Source of the DNA: Areca catechu
Taxonomy: Eukaryota; Streptophyta; Magnoliopsida; Arecales; Arecaceae
Direction: 5' to 3'
DNA: 64,000 nt
Assembly: GCA_021397845.1 (NCBI GenBank)
Contig: CM038038.1
Coordinates: forward strand, 71,098,748-71,162,747
A program made the translations under genes and the position numbers. Of the stretch, positions 54,273 to 64,000 are shown piece after piece; positions within the stretch are counted from its first letter, which is position 1; each line of letters starts with the position of its first letter. Below the pieces are notes generated by a model. It ran no database searches and was not told the origin of the DNA. It saw only the letters and a program-made list of their open reading frames with translations.

Positions 54273-55001
54273 CCCACCCCTCCCCCTCTTGTAAGCATCT
54301 CTTTCTTATGAATACAACTTGCTGAAATTTTGAGTTATTGCCTTGTGTTGGTGTTTTATTTTGGTTCTTTGGTTGGTGTTTTTGTGTTTGGACGAATTCT
54401 TTGCTGCCCTAGCATCCTTCCACACCCTAACTCACTGCCATCTAAGCCTTCACACGTCAAAGGAGGAGTGCCCTGGGCCGCCAAGCAGGGAGATCTTCAA
54501 CAAGCTTCAAACAGCCCAGCTTCTAAACCATAACCTGATTCCTTCTAAACCTAATTCTTTTTTTTTCTTACTTGCTGTTTTGATTAACCCTGATGCTTGT
54601 ACGATCCCCGAGGTGCTTCCCCTCTCCTAAGGGGGCCTTCTTTGCTGCCCGAACCACCCAGATCAGCCATCAAATTCAAGGAAAACATGGCTTCTTCTTC
54701 CAGGCTCCGATCAGAGTGCATGTGAACCCTGCTGCTTTTGAATTTCAAACTCTGACTGGTAAGAAACCTTGCCTTATCTGATTATCTGATTTAGATGAAG
54801 ATAAAATATCCTAAACTGGGAGTTTCTCAACTCTCGGGTCCTGGATATTTTATTGGTTTGCATGAGTATGCCTGCGACCAGATGATTCTTTGCACTGCTA
54901 GTCTTTCCGCTAGTTCTTACTTTATTTTGGGGATCTAGCCCGTAAATAAAATTATAAAAATTACAAAAAATTATTTTACTATTTTTCATGCATGTTTAGC
55001 A

Positions 55002-55434
55002 GTCTTAGAGTTGTCCCACATCAGAATCAGCACTGGAGAAAGGTGGAGACTATGCGAAGGCCTATCCACATGTCCTTAAAAAGGCGAGGGATGGCTTCTC
55101 TAGAACAAATCCTGCCTCTCCCATGTACTGATTGAAGGTACGCATCTCATTAATTACCAAGCCAACAAGAAGATGCCATGTACTGGCATCGGGTGACTCG
55201 AACACTTCATTCCCAGAGGATTCACATCGACCCAGGAGAAGCATTTATGATCACCATCGGAAAGCCAAGTACCACGAAACCCCCATCAATGCAAAGGCAT
55301 GGTCTACGAAGCACAGGCATGTAAAGATGTCGAAAAAGTAAGAGACGTCCCAATCCCAATCCACGTCAGCACGATCATTACTCTCCACATCCTGAGCACC
55401 GTACCATCATCCGGGAATGAGAGTGGGGGGCAAC
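55002..55434 (+). other. TatZ 3' non-coding region with polypurine tract
   Basis: It corresponds to the region before the TatX 3' LTR. It ends in the purine-rich GAGAGTGGGGGGCAAC (55419-55434), directly before the LTR start. No coding sequence is seen. Confidence 0.6.
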
Positions 55435-56549
55435 TGATATGGCTGTATCTAGTGATGTGGAGTCCATATGAACGCCGGCTGTCAGCTGGCAGGTGGAGAT
55501 TCTACCTGAGCATGGCGCCCAAGCAAAGAGCTGAAGTGAGCCCCCTTGTTGAGGTCAGCTCTCGATCGAGGTCGAGCTTATCCTACCAGAGATTCAAATC
55601 ATGGTGGGAAAGAGGGTTGTCTTCATCATGACTCCACCGCTTGGATGGTACGACTGGCAGGCGGTGGCCCACCGCCTGAGGCCTCCAGATGGAGGCACCT
55701 CGCCAGAGCACCAAGGTTCCTCTCAGGCCCCAGTTTACACCAATCGGGATGGGATGCCCCATTTAAGGCGCGGCACCCTTCCACCTACCACCGCTTCAAT
55801 CACAAGAAGAAGGTCGCGCTTGAGGATTCAAACCCTGGGGCGGCCGCCCACATACCAATGCTCTGCCAAGCTTTCTAAAACATGGTCACCAACCAGAATG
55901 TTAGAGCCAGCAACATAACTCCCTACCCGAAGGGAGAAAGGGGAGCTCATGCACAGTTTCCACATGCTACCAGGTGTCAACCCTCGGTACTCTCCCAAAA
56001 AGGGAACATCTGGGAAGCCAACTCAAGGGGCAACATTGCCTCTCCACAACAAACAAAAAAGGGGCCTCCAATCGAAGACAAGGGATCAAGCAGTGAATCA
56101 AAGGGATGACGGGAAAATATACAAGTCATAGAATAGAGGGCAAGCCATAAGCAAGCAAAAGGAAAGCGAGGTAACCGTTGGCACACAGAAGGGGAGAGAA
56201 AACTAGATGAGACATTCTGAGGCTACCAGAAAATTCATCGGAAGAATCCCACAAACACAGCCAACCCTGCTCGGGCTCTCCTTCTCCGTTGACGCTCCTT
56301 TCTCACTCTTTCACTTTTTTTTCTCTACAAAACAACCTCTAAATGTGGAGACCTCACCGGGATCCACCGAGGAGGATCTGTTCCCCTGGATCGCCCACTG
56401 ACTTGATCGTTAGAGTGCCCATGCCAGAATCCTTGGCCTGGGTCTCTTTTTCTTTTGCAGGGCCCGGCACGTGCGCAGGATTCCATGACAAGGAGGGCGA
56501 TGCCTGACACCGACCGGAGCTACAGGCCACGATGGTCCAGGTGGCAACA
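55435..56549 (+). repeat. TatZ 3' LTR
   Basis: 1115 bp, starting TGATATGGCTG and ending GTGGCAACA. The end region (CCACTGACTTGATCG, then TTTTGCAGGGC) aligns with the TatX LTR end. It lacks the 122-bp array of TatX, which explains most of the length difference. It is followed by copia F sequence, so TatZ inserted into copia F; the possible right target copy is GGGAT (56550-56554). Confidence 0.75.
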
Positions 56550-56559
56550 GGGATAATAT

Positions 56560-58160
56560 CTATGAGGCTACTCTTCAACAGATGAAAAATCTAGGACATG
56601 AAAGCCATAATCCTAGAAGCTGTGGATCTAGGGATCTTATAGGTTAAACTTTTGGTCGTACTAGATGGACTAGAGTGGTTAAATCATGGAATATGAAATT
56701 CTAAGATCCTAGCAGTCTATGTCTTAGAGATAGTAGTAGGATGGTTAGGTGGTACTAAAGTCTATTTTGAAGAATGGGATGCTGAAAGATCGGGATTGAC
56801 TACCGGTACTGGAGGATTTGCTGCTAGTGAGGAGTGATTCGTAGGTGGTGATGATGGTGGAGAGTCTAGTGGAGGGTCAGACTGTCCTGCTGGAGCTAGA
56901 GCTAGAGTTGGAGTTAGATGCTGGATAGCCGCTTGGATCTCCACAAATCCTATCTCTATCCTCTCCCTAAGCTATCCCAAAGCATCATCAGTATGGGTCC
57001 TCAACATATGTATCTCTGTTTGCATCCGGTCAACTCTGATGGATAGTATATAGATATTCTCTCTGACCATGCTGACTATAGAACTGACACTCTCCTCTAT
57101 ATCATCATCTATCTGAACTCTAAGAGGAGGTGCTGTGGGAGTTCGTGGCATCGACTGAGCTAGAGTCTTGGAGTGTGCAGGAGCAAGGGGAGGTGTAGCT
57201 AGCTCAAGTTACTCCACCTCAACATCATCATTTGGTGCTGGCTCAAATGGTCTTTCTTAGCATTTCTGAACTCATCCTTAGAATCAATGCCTCCTGTCCT
57301 AAGCCTCTCTTAATCCATTTCCCTCTAATCTTCCGATACCCAATGCTATGCAGGGACCGATCATCATACATATCAGTGTGTAAGAGCTCCTTGAAGGCCT
57401 CGCCCTCAAGTGAAATACCATAAACTCAGAACACTATAGTCAATCCCATGCCTTATGTCAAACATAGACATTTGGTAGTCGCTGGCTCCTATATTGATAG
57501 GTCATGATCCCAGGGAGGTTGACTGCCATCCTCCGTACCAAGGTAGCCATAAGCGTGAGCTCTCGCTCAGTGATAAAGTCAAACATTCCAGTCTTCGATA
57601 TGAGAATATATGCAGTGATGTGATGAAGTAATTGCATCTCTACCAAGAGCTGTTGGTGACCACAATCGATATGCCCTCAATGTCATCCTGCTCGAGAATA
57701 CATCTAAAATTTGCAGCCCTATCTCCAAGACTAGCTACTATCATGCCTCTAACAGGGATCTCCCAAACTCTACTAAGCATCTTTGAGCTCAAAGGAATCT
57801 AGATGCCTTTGACCTTTACAATCCAACCATTAGCTCCCTGAGCCATAGAGCCGTAAAACTCTTTGATGAGGTGAGGATAATAATTCTCACTCATTGAACA
57901 AAAAGACTCAAATCTAGCTTCTCGAATCCACTCCCCAATCGAGAATCCCTCTTGATCAAAATAGTTGAGTTGATCCTTCTACTCAAAATGGCTTTTACGA
58001 ACATCCTTTTAGCCATGGCAAAAGAGGTAGACGAGGGCGAGTCTCTCTCCACTCCTGAGGGTCATGTCCAGCCTTAGATCATCACTCGTGTCCTCGTGAA
58101 TCACCCGACTAGTCCTTTTTACTTGGTGTGCGAGTTGTTTCTATGGCCCCATTCTCTAAA
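56560..58160 (-). pseudogene. Copia F extra ORF (putative plant transposon protein family)
   Basis: Downstream of pol on the minus strand. Text such as FESFCSMSENYYPHLIKEFY and a VKGI.IPLS block (57920-57790), then LLHHITAYILISKTGMFDFI and MAVNLPGIMTYQYR (57640-57500), fits the plant 'putative plant transposon protein' domain (PF20167 type). The C-terminal part has a helical segment (DRMQTEIHMLRT, near 57000) and a Pro/Ser-rich tail. Many stops and shifts are present. The same protein type follows pol in copia A, so it appears to be a regular part of this copia group. Confidence 0.6.
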
Positions 58161-58326
58161 CTTGGTGATGATGATGGAAAGATCGAAAAATGGAAGGCTA
58201 AGTTCAAGATTTCTATTATTGGAGGGCAAGTGGAGTGATTTTAGAAAAGTTGGGAGTGAGAAAAAGGAAAAATGGAATGAATAAAAAGTCATGATCGAAC
58301 CCTATTAAAATAGTTTTTTTGTTGGT

Positions 58327-58412
58327 GAGTCGACACTTGTGATTTACTCAAGTATCGACACTTCGGTAAGTCGACACTTTGCAAAATCTCAAGTGTCGAC
58401 ACTTAAGAAATT
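58327..58412. repeat. GTCGACACTT motif cluster in copia F
   Basis: Four copies of the motif (GAGTCGACACTTG, AAGTATCGACACTT, AAGTCGACACTTT, AAGTGTCGACACTT) lie between pol and the extra ORF. It is the same motif as in the copia LTRs. Confidence 0.8.
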
Positions 58413-58556
58413 TTGAAAAAAAAATGATTTTTTAAAGGAAAGAAGAATTACAGTGGGTTATATAGATGATGTTAGGAGGTTAATGATCATTCAAAGAGAT
58501 GAGTTTTTAATTAAAATAAGATTCCTAAGAGTTGGATTTGAGAGAAGGTAAAGTGT

Positions 58557-61080
58557 CTACTCAAATGGATCTATTATTCCTAGTTCTCTCATAATCATGC
58601 AAAATCTATCTTCACTAAGGGATTTAGTAAATATATCAACTAATTATTTATCAATATATAAAAAATCAAGTAATACATCACCATTTTGTATATGATCTCT
58701 TATGAAGCGGTGTCTTATCTCCATGTATTTACTTCCTAAATGTTAAACAAGATTTTTAGTTAGATTGATTGTACTTGTATTATTACATCTTATGTGAATT
58801 TTATTTAGTTTAATATCAAAGTCTTTGAGTTGATTAATTTATAAGATTTGAGTACAACAACTTCTAGTTGCTACAATTTGACCTCGACCATAGATATTAT
58901 AACTGAATTTTGTTTCTTGCACAACCATGAGATTAAATTAACTCCAAGAAATTGATAGGTTTCACTAATACTCTTTCAATCTAACTTATATCTAGCAAAA
59001 TCAACATTAAAATATGTAATAAGCTTAATTGAAGATTGTTTAGAGTACCATAAGCAAATATCAATAGTGCTAGAAAGATATCGAAATATGTATTTAACAG
59101 CTAATAAATAAGACTCCTTAGAATTTGACTAATATCTAGTACATATGCAATACCAATTATGATATCTGGTCTACTAGCAATGAGATACAATAAAGGGCCA
59201 ATAATACCTCTATATAATTTTTGATCAATACTCTTGTCATTCTTATCTTTTTTAAGCTTACAAGAACGACTCATGGGTATGCCAAGTGATTTTGTTGTCT
59301 CCATCCCAAACTTCTTTAATATCTTTTTAGTATACTTTACTTTGTTGATGAAGATTTTCTTTTTAGTTTGCTTGATTTGAAGTTTGAGAAAGAAATTTAA
59401 CTCTCATCATACTCATCTCGAACTCTCCCTATATTAACTTGATAAGCTCTTGACAAAGAACTTTATTAGTGGCATCAAATATAATATCATCAATAAAAAA
59501 TTGTACTACTAATAAGTATCATTCTTTTTTTTCAAAAATAAGGCAGTATCTACATTTTCTCTAGTAAAATCATTTTCAAATAAGAATTTACTCAACCTAT
59601 CATACCATACATGCGGGGCTTGTTTTAAACTATCAAGAGCTTTATGAAGTTTAAAAATATGATTTGGATAGGTATGATTTTCAAAGTTAAGTGGTTGTTC
59701 AACATAAACATCTTTTTTTATGTATCCATTCAAAAAATGCACTTTTAACATATATTTGAAATAGTTTGATATCTATGAAATATGCAAATGCAAATAGTAA
59801 TATAATTATTTCAAATCTAGCAACAGGCACAAATGTTTCATCAAAAGTAATACCTTCTTCTTGATTATATCCTTTAACTATAAGTCTAGCTTTGTTTCTA
59901 ACTTTGTTTTTAATTACTATTTCATTTTTATCTTACTTATTTCTAAATATCTATTTAGTTCTAATTATTGATGTATTAGATGGTTTCCTAGCTTTCCATA
60001 GTTCATAAGGTTTTTTCTTTAAAATTGGATGAATCAAAACTCGGTTCAAAATATAACATGCTTTATTAATGGCTTCCACCAAAAATATTTTGGGAAGTTC
60101 TTTTCACAATGTATGGTGCATGTCATTTTTTTCAAAGTCTTTTTTTTTTTCTACAACCCCATTTTTTTGAAATATCCTGGGTGTAGAAAAATTAGGATCA
60201 ATGCCCTTTTCATTACAAAAGTTTTCAAAATCTTAGTTTTCAAATTCAGTTCTATAATCACTATGAATGCATACAATAAAAAATCCTTTCTCATTTGAAA
60301 CCTTTCTATGCAACTTTGTAAAATCTAAAATATTTCGTCCTTATATGCCAAAAAATTATTCATGTAAAATATGAGAAATCATCTACAATGGCTAGACCAT
60401 ATCTCTTTCCAACCTAAACTAGTGGTCTTTATGGGTCCAAACAAATCCATATGAAGTAATTTCAAAGGTTTAGAAGTAGAAACTATATCTTTTGATTTTA
60501 AAAAAACTTTTAGTTTGTTTTACAAATTGGCATGCATCATAAATTTTGTTTATTTCAAAAGTAAGTTTTGACAAATTTTTTATAAGATCCTTTTTGTTTA
60601 ATTTAGAAAACAAATATATACTAGCATGTGCTAATCTACGGTGCCATGACCAACTAGTCTTATTGATTTTGGCTTCTATTGCAACTAGGCATTGAACATC
60701 TTGCATAGGAAGATTATCAAGATCTATCATATAAATATTTTCATGTCTATGTTCAATAAACATAATTCTATTTTTATTGAGACTAGAAATAATGCACATT
60801 AAAGACTCAAAAATTACTTTAAATCCTTTATCACAAAATTGAATAATGCTAAGTAGATTATGTTTCAATTCATCTACAAGTAAAACATTTTTTATATAAG
60901 TAAAGGGGGTGATACAAACTTTACTGATTCCAATGATTTTGTTATTTTCATTATCACCAAAAGTTACACTACCCATATTTAATATTTATAGAGATGTAAA
61001 TTACTTCATATCTCCGATCATGTATCTTGAGCAATTGCTATCTAGATATTATAATTTTTTCTTCTCCTTGGTTGCAAGAT
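58557..61080 (-). pseudogene. pol: Copia F pol: protease, integrase, RT, RNase H
   Basis: In element order: protease active-site region YLDSNCSRYMIGD (about 61060-61020; Gly of the usual DSG is Asn). GAG-pre-integrase HRRLAHASIYLFSKL (about 60640). Integrase core text GIDPNFSTPRIFQKNGVVEK (about 60210-60150). RT with KARLIVKGYNQEEGITFDET (about 59890) and the active site FIDDIIFDAT (about 59490; usual YVDD). RNase H region LYLIASRPDIIIGIAY (about 59190). End LVDIFTKSLSEDRFCMIMRE, then stop TAG 58559-58557. Frames change many times. Confidence 0.88.
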
Positions 61081-62810
61081 ATATCTATAAAACAAGTAAA
61101 GTAGAAACTTTTAAAATCCAAGCTATCTTGGATCTTTTAGGATTAGTAGATGTGGTTCCTTTTGGAACCCAAACTTTCTTTACATTGTTTATCTTCCTAC
61201 GATCACACAAATAAGCCTCATGTTCTAATCTATCACAACAATAACAAGTATTGCTAGAAGATATAAGGACAAAGAAGTTTTTAAAATACTTTTATTATTT
61301 TTGTTATTTATATCCCAAGCGGACATTGTTAAAATAGCATATTGACTATTTAATAGCACGTTAAATTTTTTGAAACTATAAGTAAACTTCTCAACAAAAT
61401 GTTTGACTTTTTTAAGTTCTTCTTTGATGCTCTTATTTTTTTTATTTAAGACTTTATTTTTTTTGAAAACTTTTCATTCATTAATGCTATTTTTTGCTTT
61501 TTTAAATTCTTATTTTTTTGAGTTAAGCTATCATTTACTTTTATCAATTCTTCTTTTTCATTAGTTAAGGAAAGTTCTTGATCCTTCAACTCTTAATTTT
61601 CTTGAGTTAAGATATCATTATCTTCTTATAGTATTTCATTTACACTAAATAACTCAAGAACTTGTTTCTTCATTTCTTTGTTTTTCACTCTTAGTTTCTT
61701 AAAATCATTCATAAATTCATCAAAGGCATCTTGTAATTTATCAAATGTAAAATTATTTTCAGTTTGAGACCTTACCTCTTTCTCATGAGCCATGAAGCAT
61801 AGGTTTGCAACCTCTTTACTTTTTCATCGGAGCTGAAGTCCTTACTTTCACTCCATGTTACCATCATTATCTTCTTCTTATATTTTATTTTGGCCTTCTT
61901 GAGAAAAGGGCAGTCCATCTTATAGTGACATGGATTCTGGCATTCGAAGCAAATATATGGCTCCCTCTTTTTTCCTTTTCTTTCTCATTTCTTGGCTCTC
62001 CTTTTTTAGACTTTTTCTTGTAACTATACTTCTTTTTTTATGAGTCCTTTGAATTTCCTTGACACAAAGGCCATTTCATCATCTTTATCTTCCTTATCTG
62101 AGTCTTTACTACATTCTTCTTTGGTAGTTATAGAATTAAAGATGATAGTCTTCTTTTTTTTCTTATTTTTGGCTATTTTCTGCTTTAAGGATGGCTTATA
62201 TGTTATAAGAGAATCTAGGAGTTACTCAAGAAAAAGTGTGTCAACATCTTTGACCTCTTGAATAGCGGTAACCTTTGTATCCTATGAAGTAGGAAGAGAC
62301 TTGGAAATCTTATTAACAAGTTTAGCATTAAAGATATGCTTGCCCAAGCTTTTCAAACTATTAATGCTATTAGTAAACTTAGTATATATTTTTATGATGG
62401 TTTCACTAGATTCTATCCTAAACATCTCATAAGGATAAACTAGTATATTAATTTTAAAATTTTTTACTCGATGAGTACCCTCATAGATAATTTCAAGTGT
62501 ATCCCATACTATTTTAGTTGAGGTGCAAGTAGATATCTTATTAAATTCACCAGGGTCTAGTGCACAAAATAGTAAGTTCAATGCCTTCGTATGTAATTTA
62601 GCTTGTTTAATATCATGCTCATTTCAATCATCCTCACGTTTGGGAATGGCAATACCATTTATCATGATAGTTGGTTTGTGAGGGCCTTTCATAATGATCT
62701 TCCAAAAGTTATAGTCTATGACTTGTATGTAAATAAATATTCATGTTTTTCAACATAAATAGTTTATTCCATTGAACAAAGGTGGATGGTTTGAAGCTTG
62801 CTTCTCAATG
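61081..62810 (-). pseudogene. gag: Copia F gag
   Basis: The UBN2-type gag core reads ALDPGEFNKISTCTSTKIVW then EIIYEGTHRVKNFKI (62581-62282 is open, 99 residues). A CCHC knuckle, CFECQNPCHYKMDC, is near 61955-61915. Downstream is a Lys/Glu-rich coiled region (about 61700-61380), then a Cys-rich CYCCDRLEHEAYLC (about 61250-61200). Many stops. Gag would form the particle. Confidence 0.8.
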
Positions 62811-62882
62811 ATACAAGCACCAAATTAGGCTACCATTTTATCTTTGACTCAAGATCATTGGATCTAATTCACTGAGTGCTAA

Positions 62883-62894
62883 GCTTTGATACCA
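62883..62894 (-). promoter_or_regulatory. Primer binding site, copia F
   Basis: Minus strand TGGTATCAAAGC: the initiator-Met complement with one change (G to A), two bases from the LTR end. Confidence 0.85.
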
Positions 62895-62896
62895 CT

Positions 62897-64000
62897 TGTT
62901 GCCTAGCAAAGTAATCCAAGAGGGGGGTGAATTAAATTTTTCAAAACTTTTTGCAAGTATATGTTGAATTTAAAAAAAGTGAAGTGATTGTATTGCAATG
63001 TATGTGTGCAGATTACAACTTTATGCAATGCTTGAATTGAAAAGAGGAAGAAAAGAGCAAAATATACAAACACAAGTTTTTATAATAGTTCGTTGCACTC
63101 CTAGCACCTATGTCCATTTCCAAGAATCCCTTAAAAATTTTACAATAATCCCTTAAGATTATAGCTGATTTGTTTTCTAAGCTTACAAATCAAGTCCTTG
63201 TTGATTTTCTCCCTTAAGCTCACCAACACAATCTTACAACAAGCCAACCCTAGGCTTGCAATCCAATTTCAAGACTTGGAAGGGCCTATTCTCTAGTTTT
63301 AATTTTCTTGAAACTAGTTATAACTCAAAACAACAAAGTACAAGAATATTGAAATTAAAAGCTCTCAAAAAGAGTAAAAAGAATGTTGATCAAACTCTTA
63401 AAGTAATCTTTGAGTTGTCTTCTACAATGAAAATCTTTTAATGATTGTAATGATTGATGGTTGTTGAGAATTGAAGCATACTCTTTAAAATCAAAAGTTT
63501 TGCTTTTTGGAAGTAGCTCTTGAAAGCACTTGACTTTTTCTAGGATTTTCTTATTTTTTCAATGAGTTTGGTGAGGAATAAATACACTCAAAGTCTTCAA
63601 AGATTCATTTATGGCCATTAGAGAGGAAAAACTAACTGTTTGGATACAAAACCCAGCTTTTTATAGTTCTAAAAATATAACTATTATGTACTGTTAGAAG
63701 TTAAAATATCGATACTTGAGTCTGTGAATCGAAACCTTGAATCAATACTTGAATTTCAGGTATCGACACTTGGATTGTTCTAAAAATATTGCTCTCTAAA
63801 ATTATCGACATCGATACTTGGAGCACGAGTTGATCCTTTAGTCGACACCTTGAGTCGATATTTGAGTTCTAGGTATCAATACTTGAGTTTGTGCCAAAAA
63901 TCTAGTTTTTTGTTATTTCTTGTGGCATTGACACTTAGAGCTTGAGCTAATCCATGAGTTGACACTTGATTACCAGGTTTTGATACTTAAGCATGCCAGC
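62897..64000 (-). repeat. Copia F 5' LTR, partial
   Basis: The minus-strand end GCAACA is at 62897 and the LTR continues past the window end. It aligns with the solo LTR at 8377-9916 (for example 63050-63200 with 8520-8690) and carries TCGATACTTG-type motifs from about 63705. Confidence 0.85.

Larger units (their letters stand above)
53111..55001. other. LTR-like non-coding block with promoter and 367-bp duplication
   Basis: No coding similarity. It contains a direct duplication (53243-53609 and 53610-53976), a TATA box CTATAAATAC (54263-54272) followed by GTAAGCATCTC and ATGAATACAA, and a possible splice donor GGTAAGAAAC near 54758. The end ...GTTTAGCA (to 55001) could be an LTR end, but no partner LTR or target duplication is found. 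A solo LTR of an unclassified gypsy element is the best guess. Confidence 0.4.
56550..64000 (-). mobile_element. Copia F: decayed SIRE-like Ty1/copia element
   Basis: Read on the minus strand: 5' LTR (from beyond 64000 to 62897), iMet primer site, gag, protease, integrase, RT, RNase H, then an extra ORF. The 3' LTR is not seen because TatZ interrupts the element at 56550. The coding part is very AT-rich and full of stops and frameshifts, so this is an old copy. Confidence 0.88.

Noticed and set aside
55299..55918. Overlapping ORFs in the TatZ LTR
   Set aside because: Low-complexity text in a region defined as LTR by its ends and its match to TatX.
1..64000. Host protein-coding genes
   Set aside because: All frames with recognisable domains belong to retroelements; the other open stretches are repeats or LTR shadows.

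Overview
This window is nuclear DNA of a flowering plant and consists almost entirely of nested LTR retrotransposons. I see no host gene, tRNA, rRNA or CRISPR array. Evidence for a plant: Ty3/gypsy Tat-lineage elements with a second, archaeal-type RNase H and an antisense extra gene, chromoviruses primed by initiator-Met tRNA, and a Ty1/copia element with a SIRE-like layout. The species cannot be named from the sequence.

Layout. (1) 1-8098: 3' part of a Tat element (TatX, + strand): pol, a 120-bp tandem array, an antisense gene with two probable introns, polypurine tract (PPT) and 3' LTR. (2) 8099-12229: 3' end of a copia element (copia A, +) with an extra ORF downstream of pol; a solo LTR of a related copia (8377-9916, - strand) splits that ORF. 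(3) 12230 to about 46257: an older Tat element (TatY, +) that lost protease, RT and integrase before later insertions broke it up. Into it went a three-LTR chromovirus array (B, 13455-25677, target-site duplication (TSD) GTCCC), chromovirus C (28366-34707, TSD CGAAT) and chromovirus D (35653-44508, TSD CGAAG). (4) 46258-51366: chromovirus E (TSD CTCCC), inserted in a 55-63 bp tandem array of Tat type that continues to 52165. (5) 52166-56549: decayed Tat 3' region, an unclassified LTR-like block and another Tat 3' LTR (TatZ). (6) 56550-64000: decayed copia F (- strand), with extra ORF, pol, gag, primer-binding site (PBS) and part of its 5' LTR.

How the parts relate. D is the only chromovirus here with protease, RT, RNase H and integrase, all now carrying stops. 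B, C and E are non-autonomous. They share a derived plan: ORF1 fuses a gag-like N terminus and an acidic linker to a diverged integrase-core remnant, and a separate ORF2 keeps the integrase C terminus and, in B and C, a chromodomain. All four chromovirus types share iMet priming, leader blocks with a small covarying hairpin, and LTRs that begin with a short inverted repeat (mutated in B). The non-autonomous plan shared by three diverged families, together with the leader hairpin, is the best candidate for something undescribed.

Nearly all coding regions carry nonsense codons of the CGA-to-TGA, CAG-to-TAG or TGG-to-TAG type, consistent with decay in methylated heterochromatin. LTR similarity was judged by eye only.
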